NCBI GenBank assembly: GCA_026398895.1
Contig: JAPLRZ010000033.1
Coordinates: 1 to 59,202 of the forward strand
Length of the DNA stretch: 59,202 nucleotides
Source of the DNA: Methylococcales bacterium
Lineage (GTDB): Bacteria > Pseudomonadota > Gammaproteobacteria > Methylococcales > Methylomonadaceae
Reading direction: 5' to 3'
The first letter of the stretch is position 1, and each line of letters opens with the position of its first letter. Shown here piece by piece: positions 8,483 through 17,600 of this stretch. The position numbers and the translations under genes were made by a program. The notes beneath the pieces are model-generated. The model made no database searches, was not told where the DNA came from, and saw only the letters and a program-made list of their open reading frames with translations.

Positions 8483-9775
8483 TTATTTCTTTTTAATAGC
8501 GGGTACGGGTTGGGTTGATTTCACATCGTCAACAGGCTTTTTAGGCTCAGTTTTTTCGGGTACTTTCACACTGTCAACAGGGTCGCTAAGTTCAGTTTTT
8601 TCAGTTGGTTTTATCGCTTCTGTGGGTTTTTGAAGCTCAGTTTTTTCAACGGGTTTTAGCGGATCAACAGGCTCTTTAGGCGCGGTTTCGTTAGGCTGTT
8701 GTGCTACTTTATCGGCTTCTATACGACGATTACTAATACCTTTGAGCTTATTTAAAGATGCACTAATATCAGGAATTTGGTTTTGAATTTCAACGGCACT
8801 AAACTTATTTAACTCTTCAGAAAAGTTATGGCTAGCATCGTTTTTAGCAAAATGCTTTTCTAGCCATGCCTTAGCATCAGTTAACGCGGTTTGATACAGT
8901 TTTTCATTGCGTTGAACCAGCGCGATTTTTACTATTTCCAATTTTATCCGCAGTTGCTCATGAATAAACTTGGCTTCTTCTTGCATTAATACGCCCTCAA
9001 TGGGCTGATCTGATTGTTTAACACCAATAACATCCAACAAGCTCTGATCTTTAATGGTGTCAGTTTGCTCAGTTGTGTTGGCGGGTGTGCTTTTACCTGC
9101 CAGCGGCAGTAACAAGGTCAATTCGTCAATGTGGTCTTGTTGTACCTGAATGGCAGCGTACTTACCTGACATATCAATTGGGGTAATCGCGTTAACTAAT
9201 CTAATTTCCTCAGCAATTTCTTTGCGTACCTCAAAGACACCTGTGTCGCCACTTTCTTTTAAGCGTTGATCTGCGGCCTCTAATGCTTCTAGGGCAGTAT
9301 TTTTATCACCAGCTAAACTCAGCCGCTCTCCTGCGACACCTAATAGATATTCAGCATCAGCAATTAACCAATCACTGCGGGTTTTGCCCAGTTGTCGTTG
9401 CATTTTTTCAATAGATTCGGTCAATTCTTTGCGAGTGCTAGTTAATTGTTCTTTGTGTAACGCGCTAACATCTTCGAGAGCTTTGGTGAAATGCTCGTCT
9501 TTACTGTCTATTTTGTCGGATACTCGGTCAATTTGCGCACGAATCGCAGTAATTTGTGCTTGATTGTCACTGATTTGTTTGGATACTTGATCTTTAACTT
9601 CGCCGCCTAAATCTTTTTGTTTATCGCGCAAGCTTTGCAAGAAATAAAAACCAGCACCTGCCACGCCAATAACAACCAGCAGAATAATAATGCCAAACCA
9701 GAATCCACTCCGTGACCTGTGGGATTTTTTGTTATCGCCTTGGTCTTGTGCTTGTTGTTCGTTCAATTCGGCCAC
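8483..9775 (-). CDS. hemX: HemX-like protein (uroporphyrinogen-III methyltransferase operon family)
   Basis: A 430-residue protein with a cytoplasmic lead, one membrane helix (about 24-47) and a long coiled coil (about 50-130) followed by the HemX domain (DWLIADAEYLLGVAGERLSL near 140). The C-terminus (about 365-425) is a low-complexity Lys/Glu/Pro/Thr tail of roughly three 15-residue units of the form PxEKTELxxPxxxxK. Start is GTG at 9775, overlapping the end of hemD by 13 bases. HemX has no demonstrated catalytic role, and the methyltransferase catalytic domain is absent. Confidence 0.88.
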   Translation of the reverse strand: MAELNEQQAQDQGDNKKSHRSRSGFWFGIIILLVVIGVAGAGFYFLQSLRDKQKDLGGEVKDQVSKQISDNQAQITAIRAQIDRVSDKIDSKDEHFTKALEDVSALHKEQLTSTRKELTESIEKMQRQLGKTRSDWLIADAEYLLGVAGERLSLAGDKNTALEALEAADQRLKESGDTGVFEVRKEIAEEIRLVNAITPIDMSGKYAAIQVQQDHIDELTLLLPLAGKSTPANTTEQTDTIKDQSLLDVIGVKQSDQPIEGVLMQEEAKFIHEQLRIKLEIVKIALVQRNEKLYQTALTDAKAWLEKHFAKNDASHNFSEELNKFSAVEIQNQIPDISASLNKLKGISNRRIEADKVAQQPNETAPKEPVDPLKPVEKTELQKPTEAIKPTEKTELSDPVDSVKVPEKTEPKKPVDDVKSTQPVPAIKKK

Positions 9776-10545
9776 GCTATTCCCCTGTTACTCTGGTTTA
9801 CTGTTTCAAAAATTGCTTCATCTGAAGGGCTGCTCACCACGGCAATTCGTTTAAATCCCAACTCGACAGCTAATTGTTTAATTCTATCACTAACAACAAC
9901 TAGCGGTAAGGCAAACAACTGACGATGATGCGCAGCATCCAACATGATTAATAAGTTTTGCAAGGATTCACCACTGGTTACGGTGATAATATCCAGCTTT
10001 TGTTGCTCCAGCAATGAAATAACCTCAGCGTTATTTGTGCTGGGTACACTTCTTTTATAGACATTCAAATAATGAACGTCTGCACCTCTACTACGCAAGG
10101 TATTTGCCAATTCTTCACGACCACCCTCACCGCGTACAATTAAAACTCGCTGTCCTTCTACGTTCTGCATATCTGCTACGGCTAACAAGGCTTCGCTATT
10201 ATAGGGTTGCTCAGGTAGTAAATCGATGGATAACCCCGCCATTGCTAAAGCATTTGCTGTTGCTTTGCCGATTGCCCCCAATCGTAGCGTTTTTGGCTGG
10301 GCTATTTTGCCACCATTCGCCTTGAGTGCAAAATTTACCGCGTTACTGCTGATAAAAATTAGCCACTGAAATTCATCCAAGTAAGCCAATGTTTTTTGTA
10401 TTGCTACTAAATCAGCACTTTCAACAATTTCCAAGGTAGGAAAGCGCACTGCAATACCGCCGTGTTGTTCTATTAAACGACTGAGATTTTCAGCCTGATG
10501 CACAGGTCGCGTGACTAACACACGCGCTCCGTTTAATTCGGTCAT
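9763..10545 (-). CDS. hemD: Uroporphyrinogen-III synthase
   Basis: A 260-residue HemD-family protein. It starts with the [15 protein letters not shown] segment and contains [14 protein letters not shown] (about 60-75), [17 protein letters not shown] (about 135-151) and [12 protein letters not shown] (about 190-201), all usual for the two-domain enzyme. The enzyme cyclises hydroxymethylbilane with inversion of ring D to give uroporphyrinogen III. Its ATG overlaps the hemC stop (ATGA), so expression is probably coupled to hemC, whose product is its substrate. Confidence 0.93.
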   Translation of the reverse strand: MTELNGARVLVTRPVHQAENLSRLIEQHGGIAVRFPTLEIVESADLVAIQKTLAYLDEFQWLIFISSNAVNFALKANGGKIAQPKTLRLGAIGKATANALAMAGLSIDLLPEQPYNSEALLAVADMQNVEGQRVLIVRGEGGREELANTLRSRGADVHYLNVYKRSVPSTNNAEVISLLEQQKLDIITVTSGESLQNLLIMLDAAHHRQLFALPLVVVSDRIKQLAVELGFKRIAVVSSPSDEAIFETVNQSNRGIAWPN

Positions 10546-11471
10546 TCAGCAAACAACGCTTGCAGAATTTTATCTGCACCTTGTGCCAATAAATCTTCGG
10601 CAATTAACCGCCCTAATTCATCCGCTTGTTGTAACGTGCTTGAACGCTCACTACGATATAACACACTACCATCGGGGCTACCGACCAAACCGCGCATAAA
10701 TAGTTGGTTATTTTGTAGTTCGGCAAAACCAGCGATAGGCACTTGGCAGCCACCATTCAAGCGTGCATTCATGGCACGTTCGGCACGGACGCATAATCCC
10801 GTTTCATTATCGTGCAGTATGCTTAATAATTCATTAGTTTCCACATCATCCACGCGGCATTCAATACCGATAGCACCTTGTCCACAGGCAGGTAAACTTA
10901 CTGACGTAGCTAGACATTGGCTGATACGATTTGCCATACCTAGGCGTTTCAAGCCTGCGGAAGCCAAAATAATGGCATCATAATCGCCAGCATCTAACTT
11001 AGCTAAGCGCGTATTGACATTGCCACGCAAAGAAATAATTTCCGCATCTGGATAAAGCTCTTTAATTTGGCATTGGCGGCGTAAACTTGAAGTGCCAATT
11101 TTAGCATTGACTGGTAAATCGGCAAATGACGCATAGTAATTGGAAACAAAGGCATCACTGGGATCTTCGCGGGTTAAAATTGCCGCCAAATGCAAACCTT
11201 CTGGAAATTCAACAGGCACATCTTTCATAGAATGCACGGCAATATCGGCAATACCTTCCAACATTCCTTGTTCCAGTTCTTTAACGAATAAACCCTTACC
11301 ACCTACTTTAGCCAAAGGTGCGTCAAGAATCTTATCGCCGCGCGTGACCATTTTAACCAATTCTGTTTGCACATCAGGAAAATGCTGTGCCAAACGTGCA
11401 GCAACGTGTTCGGCTTGCCACAACGCCAAAGGGCTTTGCCGTGTTGCGATACGAATAATTTTTTTAGCCAA
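10542..11471 (-). CDS. hemC: Hydroxymethylbilane synthase (porphobilinogen deaminase)
   Basis: About 309 residues. Signature segments: [18 protein letters not shown] at the start, HSMKDVP (about 80-86), [13 protein letters not shown], and the cofactor-attachment cysteine in [13 protein letters not shown] (about 240). It polymerises four porphobilinogen molecules. I prefer the TTG whose first base is 11471: it gives the normal [11 protein letters not shown] start and has GGTAGGA about seven bases upstream. An ATG 11 codons earlier (11504) would add a hydrophobic stretch not typical of the family. Confidence 0.93.
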   Translation of the reverse strand: MAKKIIRIATRQSPLALWQAEHVAARLAQHFPDVQTELVKMVTRGDKILDAPLAKVGGKGLFVKELEQGMLEGIADIAVHSMKDVPVEFPEGLHLAAILTREDPSDAFVSNYYASFADLPVNAKIGTSSLRRQCQIKELYPDAEIISLRGNVNTRLAKLDAGDYDAIILASAGLKRLGMANRISQCLATSVSLPACGQGAIGIECRVDDVETNELLSILHDNETGLCVRAERAMNARLNGGCQVPIAGFAELQNNQLFMRGLVGSPDGSVLYRSERSSTLQQADELGRLIAEDLLAQGADKILQALFAE

Positions 11472-11656
11472 AACAAATCCTACCAACAAATAAAATTTGG
11501 GCATTGTACCCTTAATTTTGTGAACGGTATGTTATTGGAAGTTAAAAATTTGCCGCTGTGTGAAAAACTACCCCGTTTATCAAGGCTAACAGTGAGGATT
11601 TTCTTTGTTTTCACATTGCTCAACGAATAAGAGCAATGAGCTGGAAAGTGAGTTAG

Positions 11657-11690
11657 AAAATCAATAAGTGAGTCACTTATTGATTTTTTT
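11657..11690 (-). terminator. Hairpin terminator, probably bidirectional
   Basis: A 15-bp perfect stem (11657-11671 with 11673-11687) with a one-base apex, AT at the base. On the plus strand it ends in a T run, and on the minus strand in TTTT. It lies just after the stop of the small secreted protein gene (11704) and before hemC, so it mainly ends minus-strand transcription from that gene. Confidence 0.7.
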
Positions 11691-11703
11691 ATAACGGGTA
11701 GCC

Positions 11704-12144
11704 TCACTCGGTTGGTTTCAGTTTAACTCCCTCAAGATTACTCACGACATCTTTGCCAGAGCAATTAACCGTTGTTACCAATGCTTTATCGATAAACACA
11801 TTAACACCTGCTTCAATAGCATGATCCTCGGTGAGTCGATCCACACTCCAAAAAACATTGTAAGTCGCTTTACCATTAGGAATATCAACCGCATAAGACT
11901 CTGCTCTTCCTACCCCTGCCCATTGAGAAGTAGAAACTTGGTCACGCGGAGCTTTAATGGCTATTTCTGCTTTTCCTTGAGCTTTGCCAAACGAATAACC
12001 GATTGTTTTTTCTAAGTCGCATACTTCAATTTTCTTACCTTTAGTGGTGGTGCAAGAAAATAAAGTTTTACCGCCTTCGCATTTTGCGTAAACACTTGTT
12101 GTAAACAAAGCGGCTATCATGGGAAATATTACAATAATTTTCAT
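11704..12144 (-). CDS. Small secreted protein of unknown function
   Basis: A 146-residue protein with a clear signal peptide (MKIIVIFPMIAALFTTSVYA, cleavage after residue 20). The mature chain has cysteines at about 22, 30 and 42 and near 129, which could form two disulfides in the periplasm. The body is probably beta-rich (GVGRAESYAVDIPNGKATYN). I do not recognise the family. It is monocistronic, ends at a strong hairpin, and is divergent from csrA across a 517-base gap. Confidence 0.7.
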   Translation of the reverse strand: MKIIVIFPMIAALFTTSVYAKCEGGKTLFSCTTTKGKKIEVCDLEKTIGYSFGKAQGKAEIAIKAPRDQVSTSQWAGVGRAESYAVDIPNGKATYNVFWSVDRLTEDHAIEAGVNVFIDKALVTTVNCSGKDVVSNLEGVKLKPTE

Positions 12145-12290
12145 TAATGCTTTCTCTTTTATTGGGTTGACTAATAGTAAGCAGATAGCATGAATTTTAC
12201 ATTGTTTCCATACGCTACGTCACCGTCATTAAAATGCAAGTGGAAAAAGCTTGATAAACCAAGCTAATAAACCTCACGAATTCATATAAT

Positions 12291-12382
12291 ACAGGGTTTT
12301 CAACCAAGCTTAGTTACTTGTCAGGAATACAAACCTTAGTTTGTACTCTGTTCGGGTAGCTAATAGAAACTGAAAACCCTGT
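12291..12382 (+). ncRNA. Candidate structured RNA upstream of csrA
   Basis: Three nested stems fold on one axis: ACAGGGTTTTCA (12291-12302) with TGAAAACCCTGT (12371-12382); TTAGTTAC (12310-12317) with GTAGCTAA (12356-12363), containing one G-U pair that is only a pair on the plus strand; and TACAAAC/GTTTGTA (12329-12346) closed by a four-base loop. A single GGA stands between stems two and three, so it does not look like a CsrB/RsmY sponge, which has many. It could be a leader of csrA, an independent small RNA or a palindromic repeat. Confidence 0.45.
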
Positions 12383-12610
12383 AAGTGCAACCCTCCGAAT
12401 TTGTTCAGCAGTGGGCGGGTGGTGTATTAACGTTTTGAACGCTTTGATTTTTCTACATTGAAAAATCATCGATACAGGTTTAGCCTAATACCAAATGCCC
12501 GTAAATGAACTCGTTTTTAAAGTTATTCATAGGATTTATAGCATTAACTCAGTATTTTCATAGAATAGACTTTAAGTTTTCCAAAAAACTGTTATTATAA
12601 CCCTTCCAAG

Positions 12611-12639
12611 TTGACACGTTGCGTGAAAGACAGTAAGTT
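12611..12639 (+). promoter_or_regulatory. Possible sigma-70 promoter of csrA
   Basis: A perfect -35 box TTGACA (12611-12616), then 17 bases, then a weak -10 box TAAGTT (12634-12639). Transcription would start near 12646, leaving almost no leader before the AGGGAG ribosome binding site, so this is only a suggestion. Confidence 0.3.
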
Positions 12640-12661
12640 TGTTTTACATTAGGGAGAAGCC

Positions 12662-12862
12662 ATGCTTATATTGACTCGTAGAGTAGGGGAGACTTTGATG
12701 ATTGGTGACGAAGTTACTGTCACTGTTCTTGGAGTAAAAGGAAATCAAGTTCGTATTGGTGTTAATGCGCCAAAGGACGTTTCTGTTCATAGGGAAGAAA
12801 TTTACGAAAGGATCAAAAAAGAACAAGCTGAGTCAACAGGCTTAACAGGTTCTGACGAGTAA
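12662..12862 (+). CDS. csrA: Carbon storage regulator CsrA
   Basis: 66 residues, full-length Csr[21 protein letters not shown] at the N-terminus, [19 protein letters not shown], and the RNA-contact segment [10 protein letters not shown] (about 43-52). It is a dimeric post-transcriptional regulator that binds GGA motifs in mRNA leaders. The strong AGGGAGAAGCC ribosome binding site itself holds a GGA, compatible with autoregulation. tRNA-Ser and tRNA-Arg follow, as in E. coli, but alaS is not upstream here. Confidence 0.97.
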   Translation: MLILTRRVGETLMIGDEVTVTVLGVKGNQVRIGVNAPKDVSVHREEIYERIKKEQAESTGLTGSDE

Positions 12863-12871
12863 GATAATTTA

Positions 12872-12963
12872 GGAGAGATGGCCGAGCGGCTGAAGGCGCT
12901 CCCCTGCTAAGGGAGTATGGGCTTTAACTCCCATCGAGGGTTCGAACCCCTCTCTCTCCGCCA
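12872..12963 (+). tRNA. tRNA-Ser (anticodon GCU)
   Basis: A 92-base cloverleaf with a long variable arm as expected for serine. Acceptor ggagaga pairs with tctctcc, the anticodon loop is ctGCTaa, the T arm has ggttcgaacc, and CCA is encoded. It starts nine bases after the csrA stop codon and may be cotranscribed. Confidence 0.97.
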
Positions 12964-13037
12964 CTAGTTTCGAGTTTGCATCTAATGTCGATGTTGACAA
13001 AACTATTGCTTATGTGTACAATGAAAAAATCAGTAAG

Positions 13038-13114
13038 GCGCCTGTAGCTCAGCTGGATAGAGTAATCGGCTACGAACCGATCGGTCGGGAGTTCGAATCT
13101 CTCCAGGCGCACCA
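13038..13114 (+). tRNA. tRNA-Arg (anticodon ACG)
   Basis: A 77-base cloverleaf. Acceptor gcgcctg pairs with caggcgc, the anticodon loop is ctACGaa (A34 normally becomes inosine), the T arm is gagttcgaatctc, and CCA is encoded. Confidence 0.97.
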
Positions 13115-13170
13115 TTGATACGTTTTCAACCAAATTTCAGTTTCATTAAATAATTAATGTCATAGATTAA

Positions 13171-13246
13171 TCCCCTGTAGCTCAGTCGGTAGAGCGGGTG
13201 ACTGTTAATCACTAGGTCGGCGGTTCGAGCCCGTCCGGGGGAGCCA
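13171..13246 (+). tRNA. tRNA-Asn (anticodon GUU)
   Basis: A 76-base cloverleaf beginning tcccctg with the anticodon loop ctGTTaa and T arm cggttcgagcccg. The discriminator is G and CCA is encoded. Last of the three tRNAs. Confidence 0.96.
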
Positions 13247-13253
13247 CACAATC

Positions 13254-13285
13254 AAAGCCTTGCATGAAAATGTAAGGCTTTTTTT
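13254..13285 (+). terminator. Rho-independent terminator after the tRNA cluster
   Basis: AAAGCCTT (13254-13261) pairs with AAGGCTTT (13274-13281), and a run of seven T follows. It closes the csrA-tRNA transcription unit. Confidence 0.85.
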
Positions 13286-13428
13286 ATGCCTGTCAATTTT
13301 CAGAGCAATCTCTGAGCAACTTTCAATATAGTAAAGTCAACTGTGCTTTTGCAGGTGTGCCGTGTCCAGCGACCTCCTTTTTATCGACATCATTAGGTAG
13401 TAATAATTCAAATCTGTATGACTCAAGG

Positions 13429-14121
13429 TCAGTGATTTAACTCCTGTTTATGACTACGCCATTGCGGTAAAAACTTATCCATATAAGCAATAAAACGGGC
13501 GTTATGATGGCGTTCTAATAAATGCACCATTTCATGAACGACAACATATTCCAGACAATGTTCTGGTTTTTTAATGAGTTCCAGATTTAGCCAAATCCGC
13601 CCTGCGGTGATATTGCACGTTCCCCATTTAGTTTTCATGCGTTTTACACTCCAATCGCGTACTGTCACGCCAATAACAGGCTGCCATTTATCGATTAATT
13701 CAGGGAGTTTTTCTTTTAAAGTTTGTCTGTACCACGCTATAAGCACTTGCTCGCGTTTTTCCAAGCTACTGCCGTGACGGACATAAAGATCAAGATGGGT
13801 ATTTTGGCGCAAGACGACTTTTGGTGCATAGGCGTGATAAATCACATTCAACAAATATCCCTGCCCTTTAAAATAGCAAGTTTCACCCGATACATATTCC
13901 CGTTCAGTTTGCCGTTCTTGATGGGTGAATTTTGCTTGCTGGGTTTTTATCCAAGGGATTTTAGACTCAATCAGTAAACGCACCACGTCATCTTTGACGT
14001 GGTGCGGAGCAGAGATTTTTAATCGACCATCGGGTGGATAAACGCCTAGACGTAAATTTTTAATATCTTTTCTCACCACTTCGACGGAAAACTGCCCGAC
14101 GGTGATTTGTTTAGTATTCAT
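13429..14121 (-). CDS. YgjP/DUF45-type metal-dependent hydrolase
   Basis: A 230-residue protein of the YgjP (M48-related, SprT-like) family. The zinc-binding motif HEMVH (about 193-197) is followed by LLERHHNARF, and the segment WGTCNITAGRIWLNLELIKKP is typical. The family is predicted to be a zinc metalloprotease. These genes often sit beside type I restriction systems, but no hsd gene is nearby here. It stands alone between the tRNA terminator and a repeat. Confidence 0.88.
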   Translation of the reverse strand: MNTKQITVGQFSVEVVRKDIKNLRLGVYPPDGRLKISAPHHVKDDVVRLLIESKIPWIKTQQAKFTHQERQTEREYVSGETCYFKGQGYLLNVIYHAYAPKVVLRQNTHLDLYVRHGSSLEKREQVLIAWYRQTLKEKLPELIDKWQPVIGVTVRDWSVKRMKTKWGTCNITAGRIWLNLELIKKPEHCLEYVVVHEMVHLLERHHNARFIAYMDKFLPQWRSHKQELNH

Positions 14122-14164
14122 GCTAATTTTAACTAACTTAAAATACGGGTAGTGCTACACAACG

Positions 14165-14215
14165 CTACGGAGTGCAGGCTTTGCCTGCAAGTGCAAGCAG
14201 AGTTTGCATTCCGCT
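14165..14215. repeat. Palindromic intergenic repeat, second copy at 57.0 kb
   Basis: Contains gcaggctttgcctgc, then aagtgcaagcagagtttgca. The copy at 57019-57063 has the same layout (tcaggctttgcctga, then ctttgcaagcagagcttgca). It lies in the gap between two minus-strand genes. Confidence 0.6.
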
Positions 14216-14241
14216 TTACACCCAGCATTCATTAAGGGAAA

Positions 14242-14592
14242 TTAATTCGACTCTTTAACTGCTCGGTCAGTATTTAACGCATTCCAACCGATGACGATTC
14301 GATAAACCAGTAGCAAAATCGTTGGCAGCAAAAATAAGCCAATACTAATTTCAAGACCAAGCCAAACTGTGGAAAATCCAGCTAAAGAAAACCCCGCTAA
14401 AGCCATCCAAGCTGTTTGAATTTGCCAGTTAAAATGAGATTCTAGCCATGTTCCCTGTACAGCATTACGATTTAGGAAGTTGATAGTTACACCCACTAGC
14501 AACGGTAAGCCGAAAAGAGCAAAAGATAGCAATTGACACAAATAGACGGTTGTTGCCAGCCGTTTTAATCCTTGTAATTTTTCGTCATTCAT
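14242..14592 (-). CDS. Small inner-membrane protein, DUF4870-like
   Basis: 116 residues with hydrophobic segments at about 16-38, 58-78 and 82-102, separated by a short hydrophilic loop (NFLNRNAVQGTWLESHF). The layout resembles the DUF4870 / YtxH-neighbour membrane proteins. No catalytic motif is seen and the function is unknown. It is followed by sbcC upstream on the same strand, with an 85-base gap. Confidence 0.65.
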   Translation of the reverse strand: MNDEKLQGLKRLATTVYLCQLLSFALFGLPLLVGVTINFLNRNAVQGTWLESHFNWQIQTAWMALAGFSLAGFSTVWLGLEISIGLFLLPTILLLVYRIVIGWNALNTDRAVKESN

Positions 14593-14677
14593 AATACACC
14601 CACCTTTTTTATTTTTGTTATCTTCAAGTGACAGAAATAATTTCTGTCTTACTAGAGTATAAACCTACCGCCAATCA

Positions 14678-17600
14678 TCAGGATGCTTTTTTCAACATTC
14701 CCATACCATTAGGTTTTTTAACGACCTGTAATTGAGCTTTAAAGCGTTTTTGTACCGCTTCGACGTGAGAGATTACCCCAACGGTTTTGCCGTGCGTATG
14801 CAGATTTTCTAAGGTGCTGATAATGATATAAAGCGTTTCCGCATCTAAATTGCCAAAGCCTTCATCGAGAAATAAGGAATCGACTGAGCGTCCATTATTT
14901 GCCAGTTCAGCAAGTCCTAATGCAAGGGCAAGACTGACTACGAAGCTTTCACCACCCGATAAAGTTTTGGGTAAACGATGCACATTGCCTTGCAGGGTGT
15001 CTTCGACAATTAATGCTAAGCCTTGTTCACTGGGCGTTTGTCGTAGGTAATAACGACCACTAATTTTTTCTAAGATGGTATTGGTTTGAGCGAGTAATTT
15101 ATTGGCAAGCTGTTGCTGTACTCTGCGGCGAAATACCATGCCATTTTCGCTAGTTAATAAAGTCAGTTCTGCCAAATAGGGTTGCGCTTCAGTTTCTTGC
15201 TGTTGCAATTGCAATACCAGTGCATCGTGTTTTTGTTGTTGCTTGTTCTGTTCGCTGAGCAATTTTTCTAAGCGTTGAATCTCCAGCGTTGCCAGCTCTA
15301 TTTGTCCGTTGATACGCTTAAGTTCAGCGTTTAGTTGTTCGGCACTTAACGCAGTTTCCGCTAATTTCAAGTCAGCGTCTAACTCGATACGGGTTTGTTC
15401 AACTTCCTGTGTTTTAGCGGCAATATCGCTGTTCAGTCCGCTTAGCTGTTGTTCCAGTGCAGTTTGAGATTGTAATAGTGCGAGTATTTCATTCAATGCA
15501 GTCAGACTAGAAAATGCAGTATGTTGTATTTTTTCCACCAGTGTTTGCTGTAAATGGCTAAGCTCCGCCGCTTGTTCTGATAACAAACGTTCTCTATCGG
15601 CAATCAGTTTTTGTTTTTCGATTAGTGCTAATTGTAAACCGACATTTTCTTCGCTTTGTAATTGTGTGCCGACTACCTCAAGCTGTTGTTTACAATAATT
15701 GATTTCTTGTTCACAAATGCTCTGTTTACTGGTTAATAAGACAATTTCTTCGCTTAGATTTTTATGCCTAAACTCGGTACTATAATAGTCCTGTTTACGC
15801 GCAGTTAAACGATCAAGTAAAGCCTCTTGTTTATCTTTACTGGGGATTGTTTCGCCTAATAGGGTCAGTTGATTCACAACTTGTTGTTGGGTGTCGCGTT
15901 CTTGTTGTTGGCATTGTTGCACAATATGCTCTAGCTCAATTTGTTGCTGTGTTCGCGCTTCAAAATCAGCAGTGAATGACACAATCGATGTTTGTAAGCG
16001 TTCGATAGACGCAGTGCTAGTCTCAATACTGGCTTTTAATTTGGCAATATTTTTTTGTTTCTGACGGTAAAGAATGCCTAAAGCGATAATATTTTTTAGC
16101 TCTTCTTTTTCCGCAATAAACAAATCGTCCATTAAACTTAAGTTGTGTATGTCCAACTCTGGAGTTGCCGCATTGAGCCGATTACATAAACTTAGCCAAT
16201 TTGAACTCAGTCGTTGCCGTCTTGCGTAAGTAGACGATTTATTTTCGTTCTGCTGTTTTGCTTGGTCTAATAGCCGACTCACATTATAAGTTCGCGTGAG
16301 TAAGTTTTTTATTTTGATTTGCTGATCGATTAACTCTTGTTGAGAATTGCTTAATAGAGGTGGATTTATACTGAACGGATGTTGCGCCGAGCCACACAAA
16401 GGACAGGGTTTACCATCAACCAAATGTTCTCGATAAACCGTCAGTTTTTTCACTAAACCCTCATAAAAAACAACTTTTTCTAGCAGCGTTTTAATGTTTT
16501 CTTCGCGTAGCACTTCTTGTTTTAATTCTTCATGATCCGCAATCAGCACGTCAATATCCAGCTCTGCTGAGTCTTTTTTTCCTCCAAACAACGAGAAAAA
16601 ACTAAAACCTGAGCTGTCAGATAAGCGTTGGTATGCTGATGCCACATCATATAATTCTTGAAACGATTTAACTCGCTCTTGTTGTTCCACCTGCAAAGCA
16701 TCCACTTCTTCCAGCGTGTGTTTTTCTATTAATGTAGCTAATTCATGTTCATCGGCTTCCAGCTCTATTTTGGCATCGGCAATATTTTTTTGCTCTTTTT
16801 GAAGTGCAACTGTGTTGCCGTCCAAGGCAGCCGCACTGTCTTTTGCTTGCTTAGCGAGTTTTTTGTGCCGCCCGTTTAATTCCAGTAAATCAGCTTGTAG
16901 CTTGGTTAATTTACCTATTTCAGGAAACTGAGTGAGCAAACCCTGATCCGCCGCGTGGTCATTTAGCCATGCTTCCAATACCGCTAAGGCAGCTTGTTTT
17001 TCAGCAATCTGCATTTCTAGGGTTCGTGCTAGCGTTACTTCTGACTGTCCGTTAGCAGTCAACTGTCCTACTTGAGTTTTAAGACTATTGATAATTTGCT
17101 GCTGCTCAGTCACCGATTTATTGCTTAAATCACTGGCAACTGTTTTATCACGCGCTAACTTATTTTTTAACTGTGCCAATTCAGCTTGCAACGCGACTAA
17201 TTCTGCCTTGCTTTGGCTAATCGCCTGATTTCTATCATTAATCAAATCGACTTGTTCTTTAAAGACCAAGGCATTTTTATTAGCATCAATTCGTTCTAAT
17301 TGTTGCTGAAGCTGTTGTGCATCGATTTTAGCGCGGGTTAAATTATTCTTCTGCGCATTGATTTTCGCTTGGACAAAAGCAATATTTTTAACAGCAGCTT
17401 GTTGCTCCTTAAGCGTATCCTGCTCAACGCGAAGTTCAGCATACTGCTCTTGGTAATCGATTAAATCATGCTCACAAGCTTGTTGTTTTTCAGGGGGCAG
17501 TAAAGAAATAGTGGAAAATTTTTGTTTTAGCTGGTCGATACCCTGTTGTGCTTGGTTGGCTTGGTCAATGACTTGATTTTTATAATCGGCATAAATGTCG

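Larger units (their letters stand above)
12145..12661. other. 517-base gap upstream of csrA, rich in hairpins
   Basis: No protein gene is supported. It holds three secondary-structure signals: a small hairpin agcttg/caagct (12248-12265), the nested three-stem element listed separately (12291-12382), and tgatttttc/gaaaaatca (12445-12468). The csrA ribosome binding site agggag sits at 12651-12656. Confidence 0.6.

Noticed and set aside
11480..11707. 75-codon open frame between hemC and the small secreted protein gene
   Set aside because: It spans a strong terminator hairpin, has no ribosome binding site and its composition is not protein-like.
12291..12382. CsrB/RsmZ-type CsrA-sponge RNA
   Set aside because: Only one GGA within the structure; sponge RNAs have many exposed GGA loops.
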